Source: an uncultured Opitutia bacterium (GTDB lineage: Bacteria > Verrucomicrobiota > Verrucomicrobiia > Opitutales > Opitutaceae). Taken from it: DNA of 64,000 nt. The position numbers and the translations under genes were made by a program. How positions within the stretch are numbered: the stretch's first letter is position 1; every line of letters starts with the position of its first letter. Of the stretch, positions 27,998 through 36,073 are shown in pieces. The stretch is taken from NCBI GenBank assembly GCA_903825285.1, contig CAIJZY010000053.1:1-64000 (forward strand), given 5' to 3'. The notes below the pieces were generated by a model. It had not been told where the DNA came from and made no database searches. It saw nothing but the letters and a program-made list of their open reading frames with translations.

Positions 27998-29494
27998 ATG
28001 AGCGATCAACCCACCGACATCAGCCACGACCAGCATGCCGTGCGGAGGCAGAAGCTCGCGGACATGCGCGCGGGCGGCTTCGACCCGTTCCGCGCGAACT
28101 TCGCGCCGACCCATTTCTCGGCGGATGCGCTCAAATCCCACGTGGACGGCCAGGACAACACCGTGTCCGTCGCCGTCGCGGGCCGCCTGGTCGTGATCCG
28201 CGACATGGGCAAGAGCCAGTTCGTCAAGATTCTCGACCAGCAGGGGCAGATCCAGCTCTACGTGAAGAAGGACGTCGTCGGCGACGAAGCCTACGCGGCG
28301 TTCAAGAAGCTCGACCTCGGCGACATCCTCGGCGCGCAGGGCACGCTCTTCAAGACCAAGACCGGCGAGGTCACCGTCCGCGTCGAGCGCTACACGCTCG
28401 TGGCCAAGGCGCTCCGGCCGCTGCCGGAGAAGTGGCACGGGCTGAGCGACCCCGAGCAGGTCTACCGCCAGCGCTACCTCGACCTCATCGTCAACCCCGA
28501 GTCGCGCGCACGGCTGCAGCTGCGCTCGCAGGTGGTGTCGCACATCCGCCGCTTCCTCGAGGCCCGCCATTTCCTCGAGGTCGAGACCCCCGTGCTCGAG
28601 GGCACCGCCGGCGGCGCCGCCGCGCGGCCGTTCGTGACGCACCACAACGCGCTCAACGTGGACTTCTTCCTCCGCATCGCCACCGAGCTCCGGCTCAAGC
28701 GCCTGCTCGTGGGCGGCTTCGACCGCGTGTTCGAGATCGGCCGCATCTTCCGCAACGAGGGCGTGTCGCGCCGCCACAACCCCGAGTTCACCATGCTCGA
28801 GGTCTACGAGGCCTACAGCGACTACCGCGGCATGATGCGGCTCATCCAGGACCTGCTCACGACGCTGGTGCGCGACGTGATCAAGCCCGCCGACGGCTCG
28901 CTCAGGATCAAGCACGCCGCCAGCGGCCAGGACATCGACTTCGGTGGCACGTGGCGCGAGGTGCGCTACAAGGACCTGATCATCGAGGTCACCGGCGACG
29001 CCGGCTGGTTCGCCCGCCCGAAGGCCGAAAAGGTCGCGCAGGCCGAGGCGCTGGGCCTGGCCGTGAACCCCGCGTGGGAGGAGTTCGAGATCACGAACGA
29101 GATCTTCTCCAAGAAGATCGAGCCGACGCTGATCCAGCCGACCTTCATCACCCACCTGCCGAAGGAGCTCTGCCCGCTGGCCAAGCTCAACGCCGACGAT
29201 CCGTCCGTGCTCGACGTGTTCGAGCTGACGATCGGCGGCATGGAGATCGCCCCGGCGTACTCCGAGCAGAACGACCCCGACGTGCAGCGCGCGATGTTCC
29301 AGGCGCAGGCCGGCGAGGAGCAGCAGAACATCGACCAGGACTTCCTGCTCGCGCTCGAGCACGGCATGCCGCCCGCCGGCGGCATGGGTGTCGGCATCGA
29401 CCGCCTCTGCATCCTCCTCACCGGCGCCGAGAGCATCCGCGACGTCATCCTCTTCCCGCAGCTGCGCCCCGGCAGCGCGGCGTCCCCGGCCTGA
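27998..29494 (+). CDS. lysS: Lysyl-tRNA synthetase, class II
   Basis: Enzyme of 498 residues that charges tRNA-Lys. The N-terminal OB fold is seen as VAGRLVVIRDMGKSQFVKILD. Class II motifs follow: motif 1 in FLEARHFLEVETPVL, motif 2 in FRNEGVSRRHNPEFTMLE and motif 3 in GGMGVGIDRLCILLTG. The signature FELTIGGMEIAPAYSEQNDP is specific to LysS. The ATG at 27998 starts a normal-length N-terminal extension; no Shine-Dalgarno is seen (CCTTCCCTTTC). The tail ends LFPQLRPGSAASPA. Confidence 0.97.
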   Translation: MSDQPTDISHDQHAVRRQKLADMRAGGFDPFRANFAPTHFSADALKSHVDGQDNTVSVAVAGRLVVIRDMGKSQFVKILDQQGQIQLYVKKDVVGDEAYAAFKKLDLGDILGAQGTLFKTKTGEVTVRVERYTLVAKALRPLPEKWHGLSDPEQVYRQRYLDLIVNPESRARLQLRSQVVSHIRRFLEARHFLEVETPVLEGTAGGAAARPFVTHHNALNVDFFLRIATELRLKRLLVGGFDRVFEIGRIFRNEGVSRRHNPEFTMLEVYEAYSDYRGMMRLIQDLLTTLVRDVIKPADGSLRIKHAASGQDIDFGGTWREVRYKDLIIEVTGDAGWFARPKAEKVAQAEALGLAVNPAWEEFEITNEIFSKKIEPTLIQPTFITHLPKELCPLAKLNADDPSVLDVFELTIGGMEIAPAYSEQNDPDVQRAMFQAQAGEEQQNIDQDFLLALEHGMPPAGGMGVGIDRLCILLTGAESIRDVILFPQLRPGSAASPA

Positions 29495-29510
29495 CGGCCG
29501 GCAGGAACAA

Positions 29511-29598
29511 GGTTTATGGGATAAGCTTTAAGCCTGACACCAAGCCCCGCCGGCACCGCTTACCCCTTAAACCTTGCCCCTTACGCCTTAACCCTGCC
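29511..29598. repeat. Word-repeat region between lysS and lolC
   Basis: Left words AAGGTTTATGGGATAAGC and TTTAAG face right words CTTACCCCTTAAACCTTGCC and CCTTACGCCTTAACCC. It is an imperfect palindrome with a short loop around 29540-29560, ending 3 bases before the lolC start. Confidence 0.7.
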
Positions 29599-29601
29599 TC
29601 G

Positions 29602-30828
29602 ATGCCCTGGTATCTTTACCTCGCCCTGAAGCAGCTGTTCCCGACGGGACGGCGGTTTCCGTTCTTCACGGCGATCTCGGTGCTGAGCGTCGCCCTCGGC
29701 GTCGCGCTGCTCGTCGTCGTCCTGGGCGTCATGGGCGGCTTCGGCTACCAGATCCGCCGCATGATCGTGGACACCGAGGGTGAGATCCAGATCAAGGCCC
29801 GCGGGCTCGTCGCCGACTCCCGCAGCGTGGTCAAGCGCGTCGAGGCCGTGCCGGGCGTCGCCGGCGCCTCGCCCTACGCCGCCGGCATCCTGATGGTGCA
29901 GTACCAGAACAAGCCCGCGTTTCCCCAGATGCGCGGGCTCGACATGGCGAGCGTCGAGCGCGTCGTGCCGCTGGGCAAGTTCGTCACCGCCGGCTCGCTC
30001 GACGCCCTCGACGACGACTCCGTCATCCTGAGCGAGGGCCTGGCCGAGTCCCTCGGCGTGCCGATCGGCGGCACGCTGGAGATCTACACGCCGCTGATGC
30101 TCGCCCGGAAGGACCTCGAGGTCATCCTGCCGCACTCCGTGCGCGTGGTGGGCGTGCTGCGCATCGGGCACCAGCAGCTCGACAGCTCGACGGTGTACTG
30201 CACCCTGCGGCTCGCGCAGGACCTCTACGGCCTGGCGCGCGACGTCCACGGTCTCAACGTGCGGCTCAAGCCCGGCGCCAACGAGGACGAGGTCGCGGCC
30301 CGCATCAACGCCGTGCTGCCGCCGAACATCCGGGCGTTCTCGTGGATGGACAGCTTCGCGGACTTCCTCTGGATCCTGCAGCTCGAGAAAAACATGATGA
30401 TGTTCGTGCTGCTCTTCGTCGTGCTGGTGGCGGCGTTCCTCACCATGAGCCTGCTGCTGGTGCTGGTACTGAAGAAGACCCGCGAGATCGGGCTCCTCGG
30501 CGCGCTGGGCGCGAGCCGGCGCCAGATCGCCCTCTGTTTCTGCCTCCAGGGCGTGGGCGTGGGCGTCGTCGGCACCGCCGCCGGCCTCGCGCTGGGCTTC
30601 ACCGTGCTGCATTTCCGCAACGACCTGGTCCACGCGATCACGCGGCTCACCGGCGGCCAGGAGCTGCTGGCGCGCTTCTACCAGTTCAGCGAGCTGCCCG
30701 AGCACACCGAGCCCCGCGACCTGCTCGTGATCGTCGTCGCGGCCCTCGTGCTGTCCACCCTCGCCGGCATCATCCCGGCCGTCATGGCCGGCCGGCTCAA
30801 ACCCGTGGAGGCGCTGCGCAGTGAGTGA
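29602..30828 (+). CDS. lolC: LolC/LolE-family lipoprotein-releasing permease
   Basis: Inner-membrane protein of 408 residues of the MacB-like FtsX fold: helix 1 at about 25-48, a periplasmic domain of about 220 residues, then three helices near the C-terminus. Features: FTAISVLSVALGVALLVVVLGVMGGF, TREIGLLGALGASRRQIALCF and IPAVMAGRLKPVEALRSE. It extracts lipoproteins from the inner membrane with LolD. No second LolC/E gene is adjacent, so a homodimeric LolF-like arrangement or a distant partner is possible. Its stop overlaps the lolD start by 8 bases. Confidence 0.9.
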   Translation: MPWYLYLALKQLFPTGRRFPFFTAISVLSVALGVALLVVVLGVMGGFGYQIRRMIVDTEGEIQIKARGLVADSRSVVKRVEAVPGVAGASPYAAGILMVQYQNKPAFPQMRGLDMASVERVVPLGKFVTAGSLDALDDDSVILSEGLAESLGVPIGGTLEIYTPLMLARKDLEVILPHSVRVVGVLRIGHQQLDSSTVYCTLRLAQDLYGLARDVHGLNVRLKPGANEDEVAARINAVLPPNIRAFSWMDSFADFLWILQLEKNMMMFVLLFVVLVAAFLTMSLLLVLVLKKTREIGLLGALGASRRQIALCFCLQGVGVGVVGTAAGLALGFTVLHFRNDLVHAITRLTGGQELLARFYQFSELPEHTEPRDLLVIVVAALVLSTLAGIIPAVMAGRLKPVEALRSE

Positions 30829-31477
30829 CGCCGTCCTGAGCGCCCGCGGACTCGTGAAGTCCTTCCCGAGCGGCGACCGCCGGCTCGAGGTGCTGCGCGG
30901 GGTCGACTTCGAGGTCGGCGCCGGCGAGACCGTCTCGATCCGCGGCGAATCGGGCTCGGGCAAGTCCACGCTGCTCCACCTCCTCGCCGGGCTCGACACG
31001 CCCGACGCCGGCACCGTGGCCTGGTCCGGCTCGCCCGACACCGGCGCCGCTCGGCGCGCGACGTACCTGGGCTTTGTCTTCCAGTCCTTCTACCTCATCC
31101 CCGAGCTCGACGCGCTGCAGAACGTGCTCATGGCCGCGCGCATCCTGCGTCCCCCCGGCGCCGCGGACCTCGCCCGCGCCAAGGACCTCCTCTCCCGCGT
31201 GGGCCTGGCCGAGCGCCAGCGTCATCTCCCGGCTCACCTCTCCGGCGGCGAGCGGCAGCGCGTGGCCGTCGCCCGCGCCCTGATGAACTCCCCGCGGCTC
31301 CTGCTTGCCGACGAGCCCACGGGCAACCTCGACGAGCAGACCGGCGCCGCGATAATTGACCTGCTGCTCGGCCTCAGCGCCGAGACGAAAACCGCCCTCG
31401 TGCTGGTCACGCACAACCTCGCCCACGCCTCGCGCTGCACGCGCCAGCTGCGGCTGCACCTCGGACGGTTCGAGTAA
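30821..31477 (+). CDS. lolD: Lipoprotein-releasing ABC ATPase LolD
   Basis: ATPase of 218 residues in the LolD/MacB group. Walker A is GESGSGKST, the signature LSGGERQR, Walker B LLLADEPTGNLDE and the switch His LVTHN. The FVFQSFYLIPELDALQNV Q-loop is typical. It starts with GTG at 30821, overlapping the lolC end by 8 bases; GGAGG lies about 10 bases upstream within lolC. It powers transfer of outer-membrane lipoproteins, consistent with the many lipoprotein signals in this window. Confidence 0.92.
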   Translation: MSDAVLSARGLVKSFPSGDRRLEVLRGVDFEVGAGETVSIRGESGSGKSTLLHLLAGLDTPDAGTVAWSGSPDTGAARRATYLGFVFQSFYLIPELDALQNVLMAARILRPPGAADLARAKDLLSRVGLAERQRHLPAHLSGGERQRVAVARALMNSPRLLLADEPTGNLDEQTGAAIIDLLLGLSAETKTALVLVTHNLAHASRCTRQLRLHLGRFE

Positions 31478-31541
31478 CCTGGGACGGGGCCGCCCGTTTC
31501 CCGCGTTGCAACCGGGGGCCGAAGTTCGTCTCCTGCAGGGC

Positions 31542-32525
31542 ATGGCATCCTCGAAAATCCGCTGCGGCGTGGCCGGGGTCGGCTCCCTGGGCCAGCACCA
31601 CGCGCGCATCTACGCGTCCCTGCCGGGCGCGGAACTCGTCGGCCTCTACGAGCCCAACGCCGCCCGGGCAAAGGAGATCAGCGAGAAGTTCAAGTGCCGC
31701 TGCTTCGCCTCGGTCGAGGAGCTGGGCGACGCCTGCGATGCGGTGTCCGTGGTCGTGCCGACCGACAAGCACGAGCAGGTCGCCCTGCCGCTGCTCGCCC
31801 GCCGCACCCACCTCCTGATCGAGAAGCCGCTCTGCGCCTCGCTGGCCGAGGCCGAGCGCGTCCTCGCCGCGGCGCGACAGCACGGCTGCCTGGTCCAGGT
31901 GGGCCACATCGAGCACTTCAACCCCGTGATGAGCTTCCTCGAGAAGGAAATCGACGAGCCCCGCTACATCACGGCCGAGCGGCTCGCGCCTTACCAGACC
32001 CGCGGAACCGAGGTCGGCGTCGTGCTCGACCTGATGATCCATGACATCGGCATCGTGCTGGAGCTGGTGAAGTCGCCCATCGTCCGGATCGACAGCGTCG
32101 GACTGAGCGTGCTCTCCCCGAGCGAGGACATCGCCAACGCCCGCCTGCAGTTCCAGAACGGCTGCGTCGCCAACCTCAGCGCCAGCCGCATGAGCACCAA
32201 GAAGGCGCGCGAGATCCGCATCTTCCAGTCCGACGCCTACCTCTCGCTGGATTTCATGAACCAGGCGGGCCACCTGGTGCGGAAGAGCGACATCATCGCC
32301 TACGGGCTGAAGATGAAGATCGGCCTGGTGAAGGCCGGTGACCTCAGCGCGATCCCGGTGCGCGAGATCCCGATCGAGAAGGGCGAGCCGCTCGCCCTCG
32401 AGCTGGCGCACTTCGTGAGCAGCGTCGCGCAGGCCCAGCAGCCCAAGGTCGGCGGCGCCCTCGGCAAGAGCGCCCTCGAGGTGGCCATCACCATCACTGA
32501 GCAGATCCGCGCCGGGCAGAAATGA
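31542..32525 (+). CDS. Gfo/Idh/MocA-family oxidoreductase, possibly GnnA-like
   Basis: NAD(P)-dependent oxidoreductase of 327 residues. The Rossmann motif GVAGVGSLGQHHARIY is at the N-terminus and the catalytic EKP motif in LLIEKPLCASLAEAE. GHIEHFNPVMSFLEKEI and VVLDLMIHDIGIVLELV are features shared with oxidoreductases beside lpx genes. In Acidithiobacillus and Leptospira, GnnA oxidises UDP-GlcNAc before amination to give a 3-amino lipid A. Position before lpxB supports a lipid A role, but no aminotransferase (gnnB) is seen nearby, so this remains inference. Confidence 0.85.
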   Translation: MASSKIRCGVAGVGSLGQHHARIYASLPGAELVGLYEPNAARAKEISEKFKCRCFASVEELGDACDAVSVVVPTDKHEQVALPLLARRTHLLIEKPLCASLAEAERVLAAARQHGCLVQVGHIEHFNPVMSFLEKEIDEPRYITAERLAPYQTRGTEVGVVLDLMIHDIGIVLELVKSPIVRIDSVGLSVLSPSEDIANARLQFQNGCVANLSASRMSTKKAREIRIFQSDAYLSLDFMNQAGHLVRKSDIIAYGLKMKIGLVKAGDLSAIPVREIPIEKGEPLALELAHFVSSVAQAQQPKVGGALGKSALEVAITITEQIRAGQK

Positions 32526-32530
32526 TTTTC

Positions 32531-32603
32531 ACCACGAAGCTCACGAAGGACACGAAGCGCCGCAGTAGGTTCGGACCTTCGTGTCCTTCGTGAGCTTCGT
32601 GGT
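32531..32603. repeat. Perfect 27-bp-stem palindrome in the lpxB leader
   Basis: The left arm 32531-32557 (ACCACGAAGCTCACGAAGGA, continuing with CACGAAG) and right arm 32577-32603 are exact complements with a 19-base loop. It starts 5 bases after the preceding stop and ends 9 bases before the lpxB start. The most perfect member of the CACGAAG-word family in this window. Confidence 0.95.
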
Positions 32604-32612
32604 TAATTCCTG

Positions 32613-33767
32613 ATGTCGACCTCCCCCAAGCTCCTGCCGTTTCGCCTGCCGCCGCCGACGGGCGGACGCGTGGACGTGCTCGTGGTGGCGGGCGAGCACT
32701 CGGGCGACGAGCACGGGGCGCGGGTCGTGCGCGAGCTGCGCGCGAAGCAGCCGGGCCTGGCCGTCGCCGCGCTGGGCGGGCCGGAGCTCGCCGCGGCGGG
32801 CGCCCAGCTGCTGCACGACCTGACCTCGACGTCCGTGGTCGGACTCGTGGAGGTGCTCAAGAACTACTCCTTTTTCCGCGCGCTGTTTGCCGAGACGCTG
32901 CGCTGGATTGCCGAGCACCGGCCGCGCGCGGTGTGCTTCGTGGATTATCCCGGGCTCAACCTCCGGCTCGCCGCCGCGCTGCGCGAGCGCGGGCTGTCGG
33001 TGAAGGGCGGGGGCACGATCCGCACGCTCTACTACATCAGCCCGCAGATCTGGGCGTGGAAGGCCAAGCGGCGCTTCACCATGGCCCGCGACCTCGACGC
33101 CATGGCGGTCATTTTTCCGTTCGAGGTGGCCTGCTACGCCGACACGGCGCTGCCGGTCGAGTTCGTGGGTCACCCGTTCGTGGCGCCGGACTATGCGCCG
33201 CCGGTGCGGTACGATCCCAACGGCCCGGTGCTGCTGCTGCCCGGCAGTCGTCAGCAGGCGGTGGCGCGCATTTTCCCGGCGCTGCTGGGCGGCTTTCGTT
33301 CCGCCGGCGAGCGCGAGGCGGTGGTGCTTTACCCGAGCCCGGAGATCCTCGCCGTGCTGCGCGCGGCGAACCCGCCGGCGAACGTCAAGCTGCTGCCGAC
33401 CGGCGCGCCGGTGGCCGCGGCGGCGGTCCTGACCAGCTCGGGCACGATGTCCATGCACTGCGCGCTGGCGGGTCTGCCCGGGGCGATCGCGTACCGCACG
33501 AATCCGCTGACCTACCTCCTGGGAAGAATGCTGGTGAAGGTGGAGTACATCGGCATCGCCAACCTGCTCCTCAAGGAGGCGATGTACCCCGAGTACATCC
33601 AGGGCGCGGCGACGTCCGAAGCGCTGGCGGCGGAACTGCGCGCCTGTCTGCACGACCCGGCCCGGCGCGAGCGCACGCTGGCGCAGGCCGCCCGGCTGCG
33701 TTCCCTGCTCAGCCAGCCCGCCGGAGGCACCGCCGCGGATTGGCTCGCGCGCCAGCTGTCAATGTAG
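32613..33767 (+). CDS. lpxB: Lipid-A-disaccharide synthase
   Basis: GT19 glycosyltransferase of 384 residues that joins UDP-diacylglucosamine and lipid X in the LPS pathway. Seen: VLVVAGEHSGDEHGARVV at the N-terminus, FVDYPGLNLRLA, YYISPQIWAWKAKRR, FPFEVACYADTALPVEFVGHPF, LLPGSRQQ and TSSGTMSMHCALAGLPGAIAY. A short insert (VKGGGTIRT) precedes YYISPQ. It presents an outer membrane with lipid A. No Shine-Dalgarno is visible; the start codon is 9 bases after a perfect 27-bp hairpin. Confidence 0.95.
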   Translation: MSTSPKLLPFRLPPPTGGRVDVLVVAGEHSGDEHGARVVRELRAKQPGLAVAALGGPELAAAGAQLLHDLTSTSVVGLVEVLKNYSFFRALFAETLRWIAEHRPRAVCFVDYPGLNLRLAAALRERGLSVKGGGTIRTLYYISPQIWAWKAKRRFTMARDLDAMAVIFPFEVACYADTALPVEFVGHPFVAPDYAPPVRYDPNGPVLLLPGSRQQAVARIFPALLGGFRSAGEREAVVLYPSPEILAVLRAANPPANVKLLPTGAPVAAAAVLTSSGTMSMHCALAGLPGAIAYRTNPLTYLLGRMLVKVEYIGIANLLLKEAMYPEYIQGAATSEALAAELRACLHDPARRERTLAQAARLRSLLSQPAGGTAADWLARQLSM

Positions 33768-33845
33768 GGCGGGGTCGCCGCCCCCGCCTCGGTCCTAAAG
33801 CAAAGGCGAAAATAGAAAAGGCGGGGTCAGCGACCCCGCCCTACA
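33763..33845. terminator. Long GC inverted repeat between lpxB and hemA, probable bidirectional terminator
   Basis: TGTAGGGCGGGGTCGC (33763-33778) pairs exactly with GCGACCCCGCCCTACA (33830-33845). The left arm includes the lpxB stop codon. An inner GGCGGGG/CCCCCGCC pairing is also possible. No T run follows, so termination is inferred from the position between convergent genes. Confidence 0.65.
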
Positions 33846-33872
33846 GCGACCGCCTGGGGGTGGGCGACGTTT

Positions 33873-34949
33873 TTAACTCTCAGCTTTCACCTGCGGAAAC
33901 GCGTTCGCCGCGTTTCCGCCGGACAGGCGCGGCTCGACCTGCCGCCAGAGGGCCGTGGCGCGCTCGACGATGAGGGCCCGGCACTTGCCGATCTCCGCCT
34001 CGCGGGCGGCGCGGTTCTGCTCGGCGATCTTCGCGAGGTCGTCGAGGTTGTAGAGGAACACGTTCTCCAAATCCGCGACCGCGGGGTCGATGTCGCGGGG
34101 CAGGGCGAGGTCGATCAGGAAGAGGGGGCGTGCCGGCCGGCGGCGCATCGCGGCCTGGACCGCGCTGAGCGTCACGACCACGTCGGGAGCCGAGGTGGCG
34201 CAGGCCACGACGTCGAAGTCGGCCAGCTTCACCGGCATCAGCCAGAACGGCACGGCGAACGCGCCGAGCTGATTGGCGAGCTCCATCGCGCGCTCGAGGC
34301 GGCGGCTGGCGACGGAGAGGGCGGCGGCGCCGCGGCTCTGGAAGGCCTTGGCGGTCTTCTCGCCGATGTCGCCCGCGCCCACGAGCAGGATGCGCGTCTG
34401 GGCGAGGCTGCCGAAGATGTTGCCCGCGAGCTCGACCGCGACGTTCGCGATGCTGACCTGGCCCTCGGTGATCGCGGTGTTGGAGCGGACGTGCTTCGCC
34501 GACTGGAAGGCCTTCTGGAACACCCGGTTCAGCACCGCGCCGGTGTGGCCGCGGGCCTGGGCCTCGCCGTAGGCCTCCTTCACCTGGCCGAGGATCTCGG
34601 TCTCACCGAGCATTTGCGAGTCGAGTCCGGCGGTGACCTCCAGCAGGTGCTGGACGGCGCCGGGGCCGGTGAGACTGAGGCGGAACTGCTCGAACTCCGC
34701 GGCGGTGAAATGCTGCCGCTCACAGAACGCGCGCTGCACCTCGGCGGCCACGGTGGGCGCGGACGCCACGCCGTAGAACTCGATGCGGTTGCACGTGCTG
34801 ACCATCGTGAACTCGCGCAGCCCGGGCAGGCCGGCGAGCTCGGTCCGCAGCGCCTCGGCCGACTCGGCCGGCAGCGACAGCCGCTCGCGCACGGCCAGCG
34901 GCGCGGTGTGGTGGGTCGCCCCGAGGACAAAAAGGTGGTCGCCGCTCAT
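33873..34949 (-). CDS. hemA: Glutamyl-tRNA reductase
   Basis: Enzyme of 358 residues that reduces glutamyl-tRNA to glutamate 1-semialdehyde, the first step of C5 haem synthesis. The catalytic Cys53 is in MVSTCNRIEFYG, and LFVLGATHHTAPLAVRERL is the conserved start. The NADPH-binding part shows LLVGAGDIGEKTAKAF, and FLIDLALPRDIDPAV precedes the dimerisation helix. The C-terminal helix is shorter than in E. coli. Its ATG overlaps the stop of the CcsA/HemX-like gene. It supplies haem for the oxidase encoded elsewhere in this window. Confidence 0.95.
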   Translation of the reverse strand: MSGDHLFVLGATHHTAPLAVRERLSLPAESAEALRTELAGLPGLREFTMVSTCNRIEFYGVASAPTVAAEVQRAFCERQHFTAAEFEQFRLSLTGPGAVQHLLEVTAGLDSQMLGETEILGQVKEAYGEAQARGHTGAVLNRVFQKAFQSAKHVRSNTAITEGQVSIANVAVELAGNIFGSLAQTRILLVGAGDIGEKTAKAFQSRGAAALSVASRRLERAMELANQLGAFAVPFWLMPVKLADFDVVACATSAPDVVVTLSAVQAAMRRRPARPLFLIDLALPRDIDPAVADLENVFLYNLDDLAKIAEQNRAAREAEIGKCRALIVERATALWRQVEPRLSGGNAANAFPQVKAES

Positions 34950-35782
34950 CTCGGTGCCTGCACGGCCGGATTCGGCTCCTTGGGGTGGCGGCTGTTGTCC
35001 ACCGGCCAGAGCGAGATGAGGGCCGCGGCAAAGAGCCCGACGAGGAACCAGGAGAACCGCTTCGCCAGCAGCAGCCCGTGGAGGCGCATGGCGAGCGCGG
35101 CGGAGTAGGCGGCCCAGATGGCCACCGTGACGACGATCTTCACCGGGTTCACGCGCTCGGGGTCGCGCAGCCAGTACGTCGCGCCGACGGACAGCGCGGC
35201 GGTCATGATCGCGACGCCCGTGATCAGCAGCCGCACGCTGATGTGGTCGAGGTCATAGATCGAGGGCAGGAAGGTGAACCAGCCGCCGAGGTTCTTCGAC
35301 TTCAGGGAATAGTTCCGCAGCAGGTACATCGCCGACGTGAGCGCCAGCAGGGCGAACACACCGTAGCTGAACAGCGCCAGCGCGGCGTGGAGCTCGATCC
35401 AGCCGTTGCCGCCGAAAATGTGGGCGCGGCGCGTGGCGTCCCAAGCCGGGATGGAGAGCGACACCAGTGTCAGCGCGGCGGCGAGCGAGGCGGTGAAGAA
35501 CCCGAGCAGGCTGAGCCGGAAGGTGACGCCGACGACGAGGTAGAGGGTGATGGCCGACCAGGCCGTGAACTGGAAGATCTCGAACGTGTTGCCCAGCGGA
35601 CACCCGCCGACCGCGTGGCCGCGCAGGCCGAGTCCGACGAGCTGGAAGATGTACCCGGCGGTGATGATGAGGTTGATCCACCCGCCCGCCTGGCGCCCGC
35701 CGCGCACCAGGGTGTAGGTGCCCAGCAGCAGGCCCGCGAGGTAGCACTCGGCGGCCAGCCACAACCAGGAGCGATCTGACAT
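34946..35782 (-). CDS. Cytochrome c assembly protein, CcsA/HemX-like
   Basis: Membrane protein of 278 residues with about eight helices, CcsA superfamily. Recognisable parts are CPLGNTFEIFQFTAWSAITLY, HAALALFSYGVFALLALTSAMYLLRNYSLKS and VKIVVTVAIWAAYSAALAMRLHG. The tryptophan-rich WWD motif of true CcsA is not obvious, which favours the HemX branch found beside hemA in Bacillus. The two genes are coupled by an ATGA overlap. The start at 35782 (MSDRSWLW) was chosen; an ATG at 35794 would add four residues. Confidence 0.83.
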   Translation of the reverse strand: MSDRSWLWLAAECYLAGLLLGTYTLVRGGRQAGGWINLIITAGYIFQLVGLGLRGHAVGGCPLGNTFEIFQFTAWSAITLYLVVGVTFRLSLLGFFTASLAAALTLVSLSIPAWDATRRAHIFGGNGWIELHAALALFSYGVFALLALTSAMYLLRNYSLKSKNLGGWFTFLPSIYDLDHISVRLLITGVAIMTAALSVGATYWLRDPERVNPVKIVVTVAIWAAYSAALAMRLHGLLLAKRFSWFLVGLFAAALISLWPVDNSRHPKEPNPAVQAPR

Positions 35783-35867
35783 TCCGGCAAACATGGAGGG
35801 GCGAAGGTAGGCGATTGCCCCGTCAGGGCAAGTCCGACGTCGCGCCCGTAGGTTGCCCAGAGCACGG

Positions 35868-35973
35868 CGAATGTGGGAGCGAGGCGGAGTCTGTGGATCG
35901 AATGTGGGAGCGAGCTTGCTCGCGACCGATGGGCTGGGGCAGTCGCGAGCAAGCTCGCTCCCACATTCGATCC
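35868..35973. repeat. REP-like palindrome, copy 2, with truncated copy on its left
   Basis: A 24-bp perfect stem at 35903-35926 / 35942-35965, extended outward to 35895 and 35973 by further complementary bases (GGATCGAA). A truncated left end (GAATGTGGGAGCGAGGC) lies at about 35869-35885. It sits between divergent genes (CcsA/HemX-like and AraC). Remainder of the 291-bp gap: nothing further recognised. Confidence 0.9.
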
Positions 35974-36073
35974 GCCATGGACCCACCTTGGAGCCACTCT
36001 CGCCCGGCATGAATTCCCGCGTGACCGCCCACCTCAGCTTGAGTTGTGGACCGGAGCCGCCAAGTTTGAGCGC

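Noticed and set aside
27958-29601. Long in-frame extension upstream of lolC
   Set aside because: It is an out-of-frame reading of lysS; the LolC family N-terminus begins at 29602.
35873-36073. N-terminal extension of the AraC protein through the REP-like palindrome
   Set aside because: The extra 67 residues are simply the translated palindrome; the protein has a sensible ATG at 36074.
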